Assembly (NCBI RefSeq): GCF_001811425.1
Contig: NZ_KV804703.1
Coordinates: forward strand, 62,001 to 126,000
Direction: 5' to 3'
DNA from: Peptoniphilus_A sp001811425
GTDB lineage: Bacteria; Bacillota; Clostridia; Tissierellales; Peptoniphilaceae
DNA length: 64,000 nt
In this document: positions 16,817 to 24,646 of the stretch, piece after piece
Layout: the number at the start of each line of letters is the position of its first letter
How positions within the stretch are numbered: the first letter of the stretch is position 1
Notes under the pieces: generated by a model
The model's input: the letters and a program-made list of their open reading frames with translations, nothing else
What the model was told of the DNA's origin: nothing
The model's database searches: none
Position numbers and translations under genes: made by a program

Positions 16817-16985
16817 GGTGAAGCTTCGCTTTAAGAACAAATAATAAAGGTTTTTTATTTTTTAATATATTTTTAAGGAGGGGGCATATACCCCTTCGGG
16901 CACAGGGGGGACGGCAATGCCCCCGCTTGTGCCTGGTGGTACTACCCCCTCCTTTGACCTCCCCCACACCCCCATGCCCTGGATC
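16817..16985 (+). repeat. GC-rich interspersed repeat, copy B with two short insertions
   Basis: Same order as copy A: GAAGCTTCGCTTT, AT-rich spacer, GC hairpin, C-rich run ending CCCATGCCCTGG. Relative to copies A and C the hairpin is interrupted at 16889-16904 (TACCCCTTCGGGCACA) and 16925-16941 (GCTTGTGCCTGGTGGTA). It lacks the 86-nt palindrome seen in A and C. Confidence 0.75.
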
Positions 16986-16989
16986 AGAT

Positions 16990-17113
16990 AATAGAAAGCT
17001 CCGCTTTAAAAACGTATAAAATAAGTTTTTTCTTTTTAAGTTTAATTTTAAATATTAAATATTTTTTAAATATTGGAGGGGCTTAGGGGCGTCTTAATGC
17101 CCCTTGCCCCTCC
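16990..17113 (+). repeat. GC-rich repeat flank at the second gap
   Basis: AAAGCTCCGCTTT, an AT-rich stretch, then a hairpin GGAGGGGCTTAGGGGC / GCCCCTTGCCCCTCC ending exactly at the N gap. It is the inverted counterpart of 1978-2105. Confidence 0.75.
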
Positions 17114-17213
17114 NNNNNNNNNNNNNNNNNNNNNNNNNNNNNNNNNNNNNNNNNNNNNNNNNNNNNNNNNNNNNNNNNNNNNNNNNNNNNNNNNNNNNNN
17201 NNNNNNNNNNNNN
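17114..17213. other. Assembly gap (100 N)
   Basis: Exactly 100 undetermined bases in the middle of the second GC-rich repeat cluster; true length unknown. Confidence 0.98.
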
Positions 17214-17640
17214 CCCCTCCAAACCACCCCTTTCACCCCACGCCCTGGATCAAAAGAAAGAAAGCTTCGCTTTAAAAGTATAAATTATTTTTTTATTATT
17301 AATTTTCTATTTTAAGGAGGGGGTAAAGGGGGCGGCAATGCCCCCTCTACCCCCTCCTTTGACCTCCCCCACACCCCCGTGCCCTGGCAGGGGCCTCGAC
17401 CCTCAGCTACGCAAAAAGCCCTCCAGCTAAAAATTTTGAACTCGTTCGCTTCGCTCTCTCAAACAGCAAAATTTTTTACGCTTCCGGACTTTTTGCTTAT
17501 TACTCGACTACTTCTACGGCATATTGGCAAAGGTGATTACCTGCCCACTTTAACGGAAAGCTGGGTATTGTTGCCAAGTTATTTTTCTCACTTGAGATTT
17601 TTATTTAATAGGTTTTTTGTAAAAATATTAATAAAAAATC
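17214..17640 (+). repeat. GC-rich interspersed repeat, copy C
   Basis: AAGCTTCGCTTT, an AT-rich spacer, a nearly perfect GC hairpin (about 17317-17358; arms GGAGGGGGTAAAGGGGGC and GCCCCCTCTACCCCCTCC), the C-rich run, GGCAGGGGCC, and an 86-nt palindrome at 17411-17496. It matches copy A block by block. An open frame on the plus strand from 17379 crosses this repeat and the antisense of the transpeptidase and is not a gene. Confidence 0.82.
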
Positions 17641-17672
17641 GACCATGTTGTGGTTTTCTAATCATGGCCGAT
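17633..17672 (-). terminator. Terminator of the L,D-transpeptidase gene
   Basis: ATCGGCCATG / CATGGTCGAT stem followed by six T on the minus strand, just after the stop codon. Confidence 0.85.
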
Positions 17673-17683
17673 GTTTTTTGTTT

Positions 17684-19144
17684 TTATTGTTGTGCTACTG
17701 GCACCTGTTCTGGGGCTGGTTGTTGTGCTGGCACCTGTGCTTGTGGTTGTGCTTGTGGGGCTGGTGATGCTATTTTTTGCCTTGTTGAGTCATAGACTAT
17801 TACTGGCATGCCATTAAAGGTTTTTGGATAGAGGTTTTTCATCACCGCTGGTGGCACATTTACGCAGCCGTGAGAGCCGCCACTTAGGTAAATTTTTCCG
17901 CCGAAAGTTGATCTCCAATCGGCATCGTGAAGTCCCACGCCTGACCAATTTATAGGAAGCCAATAGGAAACTTTTGAGCGGTAGGTTTCGCCTGTTAGGT
18001 ACCTATTTCTCTCGCGAGACCAAATTCTGTCTGTGCCCGTTGGTGTTCCGTTGCCTAGGGTTGGGTTGCCTGATACTATGTCCGTCTCAATTTCCAAATT
18101 GCCCTTGTTGTAGTACCAAAGTTTTTGCCTTGCAAGGTCCACCTCGATATAGGTGTTGCCCACATCGTCCACTGTCCTTGACACTGCATCTTGCCTGTAA
18201 ATTGGTTTTATTGTAACTGGCTCATCTCTTTTTAGGGCAGCAATTATTTCGTCCTTTGTCTTTTGTCTATCGGTAATCCAACCGTAGATGCCGCCGTCAA
18301 CTTTTACTGTCCCAATGCCTGTGGCGTTAAATATTCTTGATGTCCTAAAGGTGTCATACTTTGCTGCAAGTTTTTCCACGAAGTTTGTCACCTTTTCTTC
18401 GTCAATGACGAGGCTTCCGTCATCAGCCTTGGAATACATGGCAATTATGCCCTGACCTGTCACTTCCTCTTTTCTGTCATCAAAGTCAAAAGTTATTTTT
18501 TTAGTAAAAAGATTTTGGTAAGATGCAAGTTGATTTTTGATGTAGTCGCTATCTGCTATTATTTTCGGTTCAATATAAAGATTTTCTTCTTCAAGATTTA
18601 GTTTTTCCTTTTTGTCGGCAAAATGACCTAAGACTGCTTGTCTAAGTTCATCTCGCTTTAAAAAATCGCCATGAACTTCTTTTTCAACCTTAAATTCATC
18701 CTTGTCGAAGATAATTCTTGCATCAGTGGAATGAACTGATTCATTTTGCACTGCCTTTAGGCTATTTATTCTATTTGTAAGAGCTGAGTCATCGTATTTT
18801 AAGTTTGTGTCAAGCTTATAGTGTTTGTCCACTAGGGATGCAACGGGCCAATATAGTGGAGTTTGATCCACAAATCCGCTGCCAATTTTTTCTTCAAATT
18901 TTATTTCTTCTGCTGTAATTTTGTCATTATTTTTTTTGTCCTTGGCAATTACTTCTAGGACAAATTTTTTAGATAAATCTTCGTAATTTTTTTCAAATTC
19001 AGAAATTTTTGTCAGTCCAAAGTCGTGGCCGTTGACATAGGTCCTTGGCATAAACCTATCTCTAAATAAATAAAGTCCCGTTATATATATGAAAATCAAA
19101 ATTATAAGTATAAATGCAAAAAATATTTTAAAAGTCTTCTTCAT
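17684..19144 (-). CDS. L,D-transpeptidase (YkuD) with PG_binding_4 domain
   Basis: 486 residues. There is an N-terminal membrane anchor (about 5-27) and then a PG_binding_4-type region at about 45-290 with the YVNGHDFGLTKISEF motif. The YkuD catalytic domain begins near 310 (NTYIEVDLARQKLWYY) and holds GTPTGTDRIW, VGLHDADW and the active-site SHGCVNVPP with Cys427. The last 35 residues are Pro/Gln/Ala-rich and may pass through wall material. The enzyme forms 3-3 cross-links or attaches proteins to peptidoglycan outside the membrane. The gene is monocistronic, with an AGGAAT-like site before ATG. Confidence 0.92.
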   Translation of the reverse strand: MKKTFKIFFAFILIILIFIYITGLYLFRDRFMPRTYVNGHDFGLTKISEFEKNYEDLSKKFVLEVIAKDKKNNDKITAEEIKFEEKIGSGFVDQTPLYWPVASLVDKHYKLDTNLKYDDSALTNRINSLKAVQNESVHSTDARIIFDKDEFKVEKEVHGDFLKRDELRQAVLGHFADKKEKLNLEEENLYIEPKIIADSDYIKNQLASYQNLFTKKITFDFDDRKEEVTGQGIIAMYSKADDGSLVIDEEKVTNFVEKLAAKYDTFRTSRIFNATGIGTVKVDGGIYGWITDRQKTKDEIIAALKRDEPVTIKPIYRQDAVSRTVDDVGNTYIEVDLARQKLWYYNKGNLEIETDIVSGNPTLGNGTPTGTDRIWSRERNRYLTGETYRSKVSYWLPINWSGVGLHDADWRSTFGGKIYLSGGSHGCVNVPPAVMKNLYPKTFNGMPVIVYDSTRQKIASPAPQAQPQAQVPAQQPAPEQVPVAQQ

Positions 19145-19440
19145 AATTCCTCCAATACCTTACATTATACTCTATAGAAATTTTTAAAAAAGAGAATTTC
19201 TCGGATTCTTGCAAATGTAATTTAATTGTAAATATTTTGCCCTTGCTTTTTGTTGAGGTTTATCTTTGTGAATCTAAATTGTTCTAGACTCTTACTTTTT
19301 GCGAGTAACTGTATTTTTATTATCTCTGTATTGCTTTTTTTAGCTAATAATGGCATTATATGTTTAGAAATTAATAAAATTTTATCCACAGAATTTTTAA
19401 TTTCTTTACTTTTATTAAATCTTATTTTTTATTTTATATA
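19145..19440. other. Intergenic region, no gene accepted
   Basis: About 300 bases between the transpeptidase start and the NYN leader. A 64-codon plus-strand frame (19250-19444) is mostly Leu, Phe and Ile from AT-rich DNA, lacks a ribosome site and was not accepted. Confidence 0.5.
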
Positions 19441-19581
19441 TTGATTGATTTTTTACTGAAAAGGATATAATATATATGTACAACAACTTGTTGTAAAAAT
19501 TATTAATCAATCCTTGGAAGTAGCTCTCCCACCATATGGGATGCGGCAAAACCAAGGATTTTTTGTTTATAAGGAGAATTT
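19441..19581 (+). promoter_or_regulatory. Leader of the NYN gene: palindrome plus attenuator-like hairpin
   Basis: A TATAAT box (19466-19471) is followed by a perfect 17-base palindrome TACAACAACTTGTTGTA (19479-19495) at or next to the transcript start. A second element has outer arms AATCCTTGG (19509-19517) and CCAAGGATT (19552-19560), running into six T (19559-19564). It encloses a smaller TCCCA/TGGGA hairpin and a GTAGCTC...GATGCGGC region. AAGGAG follows. The second element looks like an intrinsic terminator or a small riboswitch in the leader. It fits no known class that I recognise. Confidence 0.6.
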
Positions 19582-20286
19582 ATGAAAACTGCTATATTAG
19601 TTGACGGAGCCTATTACAGAAAAATAAATGCTTCTGTTTTTGGAATGCAAACACCTAAGGAAACTGTTGATGCGATGTATAAATATTGCCTCAGACATTT
19701 AAAGGATAAAAAAGATGGTGATACTGTATATAATGAACTATATAGAATATTTTATTACGACTGTCCACCTATATCAACTAACATATTCCATCCTTATCTA
19801 CAAAAGGATGTAAATTTAGGCAAATCTGATTTGTATAAGTGGATGACAGAACTAATAAATGAACTTAAAAAACAAAGAAAGGTCGCTTTGAGGTTAGGCA
19901 CTCTTTCAGACTATGATTTAAATTACAATTTAAAATTTTCAGCAACTAAAAAACTTTTCAACCACTCTCTTACAGTTTCTGAATTACAAGAATCTGATTT
20001 TCAACTTAATATCAGGCAAAAAGGCGTTGATATGAAGATTGGAATAGACATAGCCTCACTAGCATATAAAAAGCAAGTTGACCAAATTGTTCTAATAGCT
20101 GGAGATTCCGATTTTGTACCTGCAGCAAAATTAGCCAGAAGAGAAGGAATCGACTTTGTTTTAGATCCACTGGGTCGAAAAATAAAAGATGATTTATTTG
20201 AACATATTGATGGTCTGAAATCAAGAGATGATAAATATTATAATATCTATAGGAAAAGTAATAAAATTAGCGAGAAGAATAAATAG
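19582..20286 (+). CDS. NYN domain protein (LabA/DUF88-like nuclease family)
   Basis: 234 residues with the PIN-like NYN fold: MKTAILVDGAYYRK at the N-terminus (first acidic residue), GVDMKIGIDIASLAYK near 150, and IVLIAGDSDFVPAAKLARRE near 170, which holds the D-x-D pair. These are the usual metal-binding acidic positions of NYN ribonucleases. A helical insertion at about 25-120 is specific to this protein. It should be a cytoplasmic RNA-processing or RNA-decay enzyme; the substrate is unknown. AAGGAG precedes ATG 19582. The palindromic, terminator-bearing leader suggests tight control. The gene is alone, ending in a strong terminator. Confidence 0.85.
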   Translation: MKTAILVDGAYYRKINASVFGMQTPKETVDAMYKYCLRHLKDKKDGDTVYNELYRIFYYDCPPISTNIFHPYLQKDVNLGKSDLYKWMTELINELKKQRKVALRLGTLSDYDLNYNLKFSATKKLFNHSLTVSELQESDFQLNIRQKGVDMKIGIDIASLAYKKQVDQIVLIAGDSDFVPAAKLARREGIDFVLDPLGRKIKDDLFEHIDGLKSRDDKYYNIYRKSNKISEKNK

Positions 20287-20310
20287 CCAAAAAATAAAAT
20301 ATTATTAAAG

Positions 20311-20352
20311 AATCCGAAGTATTATCTAAAAATAATTACTTCGGATTTTTTT
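20311..20352 (+). terminator. Terminator of the NYN gene
   Basis: AATCCGAAGTA / TACTTCGGATT perfect stem followed by a T run. Confidence 0.9.
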
Positions 20353-20388
20353 ACTATATCCTTAAAAGTTTTCTTAAAAAAATGGTAC

Positions 20389-20415
20389 AAAAAAACACAC
20401 AAGCTAACTTGTGTG
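20389..20415 (-). terminator. Terminator of tRNA-Leu
   Basis: CACACAAG-TTAG-CTTGTGTG stem followed by seven T on the minus strand, eight bases after the encoded CCA. Confidence 0.9.
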
Positions 20416-20423
20416 CTTATTGT

Positions 20424-20507
20424 TGGTGCGGGAAAGAGGACTTGAACCCCCACTCCGTTGGAACTAGATCCTAAGTCTAGCGCGTCTGCCAATTCCGCCA
20501 TTCCCGC
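20424..20507 (-). tRNA. tRNA-Leu (anticodon UAG)
   Basis: The minus strand begins GCGGGAATGGCGGAATTGGC. The anticodon stem CTAGA/TCTAG encloses the loop CTTAGGA (anticodon TAG). A long variable arm (TTCCAACGGAG) typical of class II leucine tRNA follows, then GGTTCAAGTCC and an encoded CCA end. Confidence 0.96.
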
Positions 20508-20674
20508 ATGAAGTTTTAACAACAAAATATATTATACTGAAGCTTTTATTTTTTGTCAACTATTTTTTAAAATATTTTTATAATTTTTTTACATTTCATG
20601 TAAAATCTAAAAAAATTTTTACAGACAATATAGTTTTGCTGTCTTTACATTATAACAGGCAAAATAAATTTTTG

Positions 20675-20917
20675 CTACTGCAATTTGTTTTCTTTTTCTA
20701 TTTCTTGGTCTGCCTCTTTAATTATTTCGTCAAAAGAATTATAGGGTCCTAGTAATAATGCGTCACTTGCTTTTACTTCAAAAGGCATAGCTCCCTCGTC
20801 AACAACTGCTCTGGCAAAAATTTCAAAGGCTTCGTCCCTTGTCATGCCCATAGATTCACAAACTTTTTCGAATTCATTTTTTAAATTTTCTTCTATTCTT
20901 ATATTTACATTTGCCAT
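20675..20917 (-). CDS. RelB/DinJ family antitoxin-like protein (orphan)
   Basis: 80 residues. The N-terminal ribbon-helix-helix reads MANVNIRIEENLKNEFEKVC, then ESMGMTRDEAFEIFARAVVD, the typical RelB/DinJ opening. A C-terminal segment contains SFDEIIKEADQEIEKE, which in the family contacts the toxin. No RelE/YafQ toxin lies on either side, so this is an orphan antitoxin or a stand-alone regulator. ATG 20917 is chosen because a TATAAT box overlaps the upstream in-frame ATG at 20935, with TTGTGA as -35. The terminal stretch LQ ends the protein. Confidence 0.8.
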   Translation of the reverse strand: MANVNIRIEENLKNEFEKVCESMGMTRDEAFEIFARAVVDEGAMPFEVKASDALLLGPYNSFDEIIKEADQEIEKENKLQ

Positions 20918-21035
20918 GGTCTCACCCTTATTCATTATAACATTCTCTTCCTTTTAATCACAAGTCACATAGATTTAAAAATTCTTAAATGGGTAAGATA
21001 TCTAAATAAAAGAATATTAGAAAGAGTTGATTTTT

Positions 21036-21437
21036 TTGAACTTTAAAGAAAAGATGAGAAAGTTTATGATTGGAAGGTATGGTCAAGATGAGCTGGGCAA
21101 ATTTATTTTATTTCTTGCTCTAATTCTTCTTATTATAAATTTATTTGTAAAGACGGCTGCCCTATCTGCTGGATCTTTGGTCTTAATTGCCTATTCTTAT
21201 TACAGGGCTTTTTCTCGAGACATTAGTGCAAGGTATGCTGAGAATAAAAAATTTTTATCCACAGTTGATCCCCTAAGAAGAAAATTTTCTTCTTCAAAAA
21301 CTAAATATGATAATAGAAAAGTTTACAAGTACATAAAATGTCCCAAGTGCAAGTTTGAAATGAAGGTGCCAAAGGACAAGGGCAAAATTAGAGTTACTTG
21401 TAAATCTTGTGGCGAAAAGTTTGTCATAAAAAGTTAA
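21036..21437 (+). CDS. Small membrane protein with C-terminal zinc ribbon
   Basis: About 133 residues. A basic N-terminus (NFKEKMRKFMIGRYGQDELG) leads into two membrane helices at about 22-42 and 44-62, then a basic linker and a zinc ribbon with CPKC and CKSC spaced by 18 residues. The overall plan, membrane hairpin plus treble-clef or ribbon, occurs in many uncharacterised Firmicutes proteins. The start is uncertain: TTG at 21036 fits an AAAGAG site best and TTG 21027 is the alternative. It is followed at once by a terminator, so it is a single gene. Confidence 0.7.
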   Translation: MNFKEKMRKFMIGRYGQDELGKFILFLALILLIINLFVKTAALSAGSLVLIAYSYYRAFSRDISARYAENKKFLSTVDPLRRKFSSSKTKYDNRKVYKYIKCPKCKFEMKVPKDKGKIRVTCKSCGEKFVIKS

Positions 21438-21467
21438 GGCTTCTGGATTTTTCCAGAAGCTTTTTTG
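21438..21467 (+). terminator. Terminator of the zinc-ribbon gene
   Basis: GCTTCTGG-ATTTTT-CCAGAAGC stem with six T directly after the stop codon. Confidence 0.92.
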
Positions 21468-21537
21468 TTGAAATCTTAACTTTATTGTAAATTCTTTAAA
21501 TTTTTTTAGTGGTATAATATATTAAAGGAGTGATTTT

Positions 21538-22428
21538 ATGAAGAAGAAACTTTTATTTTTGTTATCTTTTTTATTACTCTTCACTGGCGTAAGTGCTAGG
21601 AGCGAAAAAAAGATGACTCTAGTTATTAATAATATTGTCTTCGAGAAGGAATTTGTTGTGAAAAATGACAGAATCCACATTCCCCTTCGCCTTGTTTCTG
21701 AAAATTTAGGCGCCGATGTTAATTGGAAGGGGGACACTAAAGAGGTTGAGATTATCAACAAGGGCAAGAAAATTGTTTTTTATGTCGATTCTAATGAGTA
21801 TAGGATTGACGATATTGTCTACACAATTGATTCTCCTACTTTCATCTTAAAGGACACTTGTTATGTTCCTGCAAGGGCTCTTGCCAATGCCATGGAGGCA
21901 AAGCTTGAGTGGAATGAAAAAGAGTTTTACTGCTCTATTGACAATGGCTACGAAAAAGATCCTACTCGTGATGTGGATCCAGCTAAGGACGGCAAGGACC
22001 TTGCTATTATTGATAAGTTAAGAAAGGTTACTGACCTTGGCGACTACTTAAAGGATGGTGTCATGAGGGTAGAAGAAGTTGACGATGGCAAGGTTTATGA
22101 ATTATTTTTAAAGGATTATGAAAAGAAGAATTTATCCATGAGATTTATCTTTGACAAGAATAATAATTTAAGATTTTATAAGTTTGACTACTTCCCTAAC
22201 GAAAAGTATCCTTTCTTGGAAAAACATTTAAGTGAAGAGGAGTCAAAAAAAGTGGCTCGTGACTTTATGGATATCGTTGGCGATAAGAAAAGATTTTTAA
22301 AGGAAAATGAACTTAATGCAAATCAACAAGTAACGCCTGAAGCTGGAACTTATAATTTCTACACAAAATCTAGTCTTATTGCTGTAGATGCAAGCGGCGG
22401 TTTCGTTTACGCTTATAGCAACAATTAA
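21538..22428 (+). CDS. Exported copper-amine-oxidase-N (stalk) domain protein
   Basis: 296 residues. The signal peptide is MKKKLLFLLSFLLLFTGVSA. The stalk domain (PF07833 type) lies at about 28-135: VINNIVFEKEFVVKNDRIHI, PLRLVSENLGADVNWKGDTK, and YVPARALANAMEAKLEWN. The C-terminal half (about 150-296) is charged and unassigned, with a possible PepSY-like part near KKVARDFMDIVGD. This is a surface or periwall protein; stalk domains in Firmicutes act as beta-rich spacers and do not bind copper. AAAGGAG precedes ATG. It is followed, after 115 bases, by another stalk protein with its own promoter. Confidence 0.8.
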   Translation: MKKKLLFLLSFLLLFTGVSARSEKKMTLVINNIVFEKEFVVKNDRIHIPLRLVSENLGADVNWKGDTKEVEIINKGKKIVFYVDSNEYRIDDIVYTIDSPTFILKDTCYVPARALANAMEAKLEWNEKEFYCSIDNGYEKDPTRDVDPAKDGKDLAIIDKLRKVTDLGDYLKDGVMRVEEVDDGKVYELFLKDYEKKNLSMRFIFDKNNNLRFYKFDYFPNEKYPFLEKHLSEEESKKVARDFMDIVGDKKRFLKENELNANQQVTPEAGTYNFYTKSSLIAVDASGGFVYAYSNN

Positions 22429-22481
22429 TGTTACAGAATTATTAAAAATGTAAAAATAAGTCACAAATTTAGGGATTGGAA

Positions 22482-22509
22482 TTGATTTCCTATCCCTTTT
22501 CTGTATAAT
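22482..22509 (+). promoter_or_regulatory. Promoter of the Lys/Glu-rich stalk protein
   Basis: TTGATT (22482-22487) and TATAAT (22504-22509) at 16-base spacing, about 35 bases before the start codon. Confidence 0.75.
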
Positions 22510-22543
22510 TAAGTTAACTTATATTTTTTAGGAGGAATAAAAA

Positions 22544-23611
22544 ATGAACAAAAAAATTACATCACTATCTTTAGCAGGTATCATGCTACTATCTACTGCA
22601 AGCCCAGTTTTTGCTGCTCCAGAAGTAAAGGCTCCAGTTAAAGAAACTACTAAGGCTGAAGAAATGGTAAAAGATGCTAAGGAAGCTGGCAAAGAAATTG
22701 CTAAAGACGCTAAAGAAGCTATGACTGATGCAAAAGAAAAAGTTGAAGAAAAAGGCAAAGAAGCTGTAAAAGAAACTAAGGATCTTGCAAAAGAAGTTAA
22801 AGAAGAAGCTAAAGAAGTTAAGGAAGAAGTAAAAGAAAAAGTTGAAACTAAAGATGTTAAGGCTACTACTCAAAAAGTTAAGCTTGACGGAAAAGATGTT
22901 GTAATCTACGGATACAATATTGACGGATACAACTACTTCAAACTTAGAGATTTAGCTGCTGTTTTAAAAGACACTAAGGCTAAATTTGGCGTTGAATACA
23001 AGGACGCAATGGTTACTCTAACTAAGGGTGCTGACTACAAGCTTGCTGAAACTGACCAAAAAGAAGTTAAGGCTGAATCTAAGGGAATGCTTACTAACGA
23101 CAAGGTAATGGTTGGCGACAAGGCTCTTACTGCTACTGCATACAAGGTTGACGACAGCAATTACTACAAACTTAGAGATCTAGGCGAAGCTCTTGGTTTT
23201 GGCGTTGACTATGACAAGGCTACAAACACTGTTTTATTAATGTCTGAAAAAGAAGCTGCTAAAGAAGAAAAAGTTGCTCCTAAATTAGAAGAACTTAAAG
23301 AAGCTGTTAAAAAAGAACTTGTTAATGAAAAAGAAGTTCGTGAATCTGAAGCTTACAAAAAAGCTGACGACAAAGTAAAATCAAACTTTGAAAATGCTGT
23401 TGCAGCTGCAAAATCTCTACTAGATGACGAAAAAGCTACTGCTGAACAATTCGAAAATGAACTTAAGGCACTTGTTGAAGCTAAAGAACAACTTGGCTTC
23501 AAGGCTGATGTTAAAGTAGAAGAAAAGAAAGACGAAAAGAAAGAAGAAGTTAAAGAAGTTAAAGACGAAAAGAAAGACGACAAAAAAGAAGAAGTTAAAG
23601 AAACAAAATAA
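22544..23611 (+). CDS. Exported Lys/Glu-rich coiled-coil protein with two stalk repeats
   Basis: 355 residues. The signal peptide is MNKKITSLSLAGIMLLSTAS (cleavage near VFAAP). At 28-105 there is a Lys/Glu/Ala helical region with irregular 11-residue periodicity (AKEAGKEIAKDAKEAM and similar), resembling apolipoprotein or LEA-like helices. Two stalk repeats follow: YGYNIDGYNYFKLRDLAAVL near 125 and YKVDDSNYYKLRDLGEAL near 205. A helical region and a highly charged Lys/Glu/Asp tail end it. The stalk repeats resemble those of the glutaredoxin-like protein at 14866. Codon use is strongly biased, suggesting high expression. AGGAGG lies before ATG. Role: abundant surface or wall-associated protein. 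Confidence 0.8.
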   Translation: MNKKITSLSLAGIMLLSTASPVFAAPEVKAPVKETTKAEEMVKDAKEAGKEIAKDAKEAMTDAKEKVEEKGKEAVKETKDLAKEVKEEAKEVKEEVKEKVETKDVKATTQKVKLDGKDVVIYGYNIDGYNYFKLRDLAAVLKDTKAKFGVEYKDAMVTLTKGADYKLAETDQKEVKAESKGMLTNDKVMVGDKALTATAYKVDDSNYYKLRDLGEALGFGVDYDKATNTVLLMSEKEAAKEEKVAPKLEELKEAVKKELVNEKEVRESEAYKKADDKVKSNFENAVAAAKSLLDDEKATAEQFENELKALVEAKEQLGFKADVKVEEKKDEKKEEVKEVKDEKKDDKKEEVKETK

Positions 23612-23630
23612 TTTAACTTAAACTTAAAAA

Positions 23631-23666
23631 GGACCATGGAAAAAAATCCATGGTCTTATTTTTTTT
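23631..23666 (+). terminator. Terminator of the Lys/Glu-rich stalk gene
   Basis: GACCATGG / CCATGGTC stem with an A-rich loop, followed by a T-rich run. Confidence 0.9.
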
Positions 23667-23698
23667 GATTTTGTGAAGTTTTTTGAGTATGCGTGAAT

Positions 23699-23745
23699 GT
23701 GCAAAAATTTTTCTGTATGAGATCTTCCTAATAGGATGTGAACTA
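23699..23745. repeat. Probable relic of an IS256-type element end
   Basis: This stretch aligns with the left end of the IS256-family element at 56464-56510: both share a GTG(C)AAAA..TTTT..TGTAT block and ATAGGATGTG in the same order and spacing. No transposase or second end is near. A shorter match (CGGATGCGAAC) occurs at 1785-1800. Probably a solo end or fossil footprint. Confidence 0.5.
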
Positions 23746-23755
23746 TTATTTTTTG

Positions 23756-24565
23756 TCATTTATTTTTTTCAACAGCCCAAGCTGCTTTTATTTCTTTTTT
23801 TATTTTATCGTACTGCCATCTGTTTTTTGAATTATAAACAGAGTTTGGGTCATTTAAAATAATTCTCCCCTCATTATCAAGTCCGCATGCCAAAGCTATG
23901 TGTCCTGTATCCGTAAAAATGCCTGGTTTGAAAGATAAAATCACAAGATTTCCCTTTTCAAGTTCACTAATTGTTTCACTTTTCATAATTCCTCGAACTC
24001 CTAAACCCTCTTTTGTTAAATAATCTTCTATAAGATTCCATGAACTCATGCCGGCTTCAACATAAGCATTTTTTTCTGCAAACTTTGCAATTTCTTTTGG
24101 ACTCCTATTTATCCCACAGCCGCTTAAAGCCATGGAGAGAGTCGTTGGCATGCAACCTCTCGTGCCAATTAGTCCGCCTGCATATTTTTCGTAACCCCAA
24201 CGAGGATCAAATTGTAGATAAAATTTCACTGGATTATTTACAGCAAAACTTTCACTTTTTTTCGCAAGACTTTTATCATCTTTTAAGTATCCAAGTATAA
24301 AACCCAGTGCCTCTTCCCTTTTTGCGGCAAGCTTTATCATTTTGTCTGGGAGCTTGTCAATATTTTCGTAGACAAATTCATAGCCCTCATCTTTTTTTGC
24401 CTTCTCCTTTATTATTTTTATTTTGTCTGACAAATCTTCGCCTCTTGTAAAATTTTCACTGTCTTTTAAACTTATCTCACTTGAAATCCTATTTCTGTGG
24501 ATGGAAAATCCCCTTACAAGAAAAATTATTAAAAAAATAATGACTGCGAATCTAATCTTTTTCAT
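23756..24565 (-). CDS. Exported C39-like papain-fold peptidase
   Basis: 269 residues. An N-terminal hydrophobic anchor (about 4-20) and a helical linker lead to a Peptidase_C39_2 type domain from about 112: YLQFDPRWGYEKYAG, catalytic Cys in TRGCMPTTLSMALSG, His in DTGHIALACGLD and Asp in ILNDPNS. Members cleave peptides or cross-links outside the cell; there is no linked bacteriocin or ABC transporter, so this is probably a stand-alone wall or surface hydrolase. The gene is leftward and single; no strong ribosome site is visible upstream of ATG 24565. Confidence 0.82.
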   Translation of the reverse strand: MKKIRFAVIIFLIIFLVRGFSIHRNRISSEISLKDSENFTRGEDLSDKIKIIKEKAKKDEGYEFVYENIDKLPDKMIKLAAKREEALGFILGYLKDDKSLAKKSESFAVNNPVKFYLQFDPRWGYEKYAGGLIGTRGCMPTTLSMALSGCGINRSPKEIAKFAEKNAYVEAGMSSWNLIEDYLTKEGLGVRGIMKSETISELEKGNLVILSFKPGIFTDTGHIALACGLDNEGRIILNDPNSVYNSKNRWQYDKIKKEIKAAWAVEKNK

Positions 24566-24646
24566 ATTATCACCGCAATCATTATATAAAATTATTGTTA
24601 AAACTTTATTCCAAAGTTCTTACAAATTTTCTAAATAATAAAATTT

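Noticed and set aside
17379..17795. 138-codon plus-strand frame rich in Cys, Gly and Ala at its end
   Set aside because: It runs through the GC-rich repeat and then antisense to the Gln/Pro/Ala tail of the L,D-transpeptidase, which explains its Cys/Gly/Ala composition. No ribosome site.
19509..19564. Identity of the NYN leader as preQ1, ToxI-type or guanidine element
   Set aside because: None of the conserved bases of those classes could be placed, and no tandem ToxI-like repeats exist, so no class is claimed.
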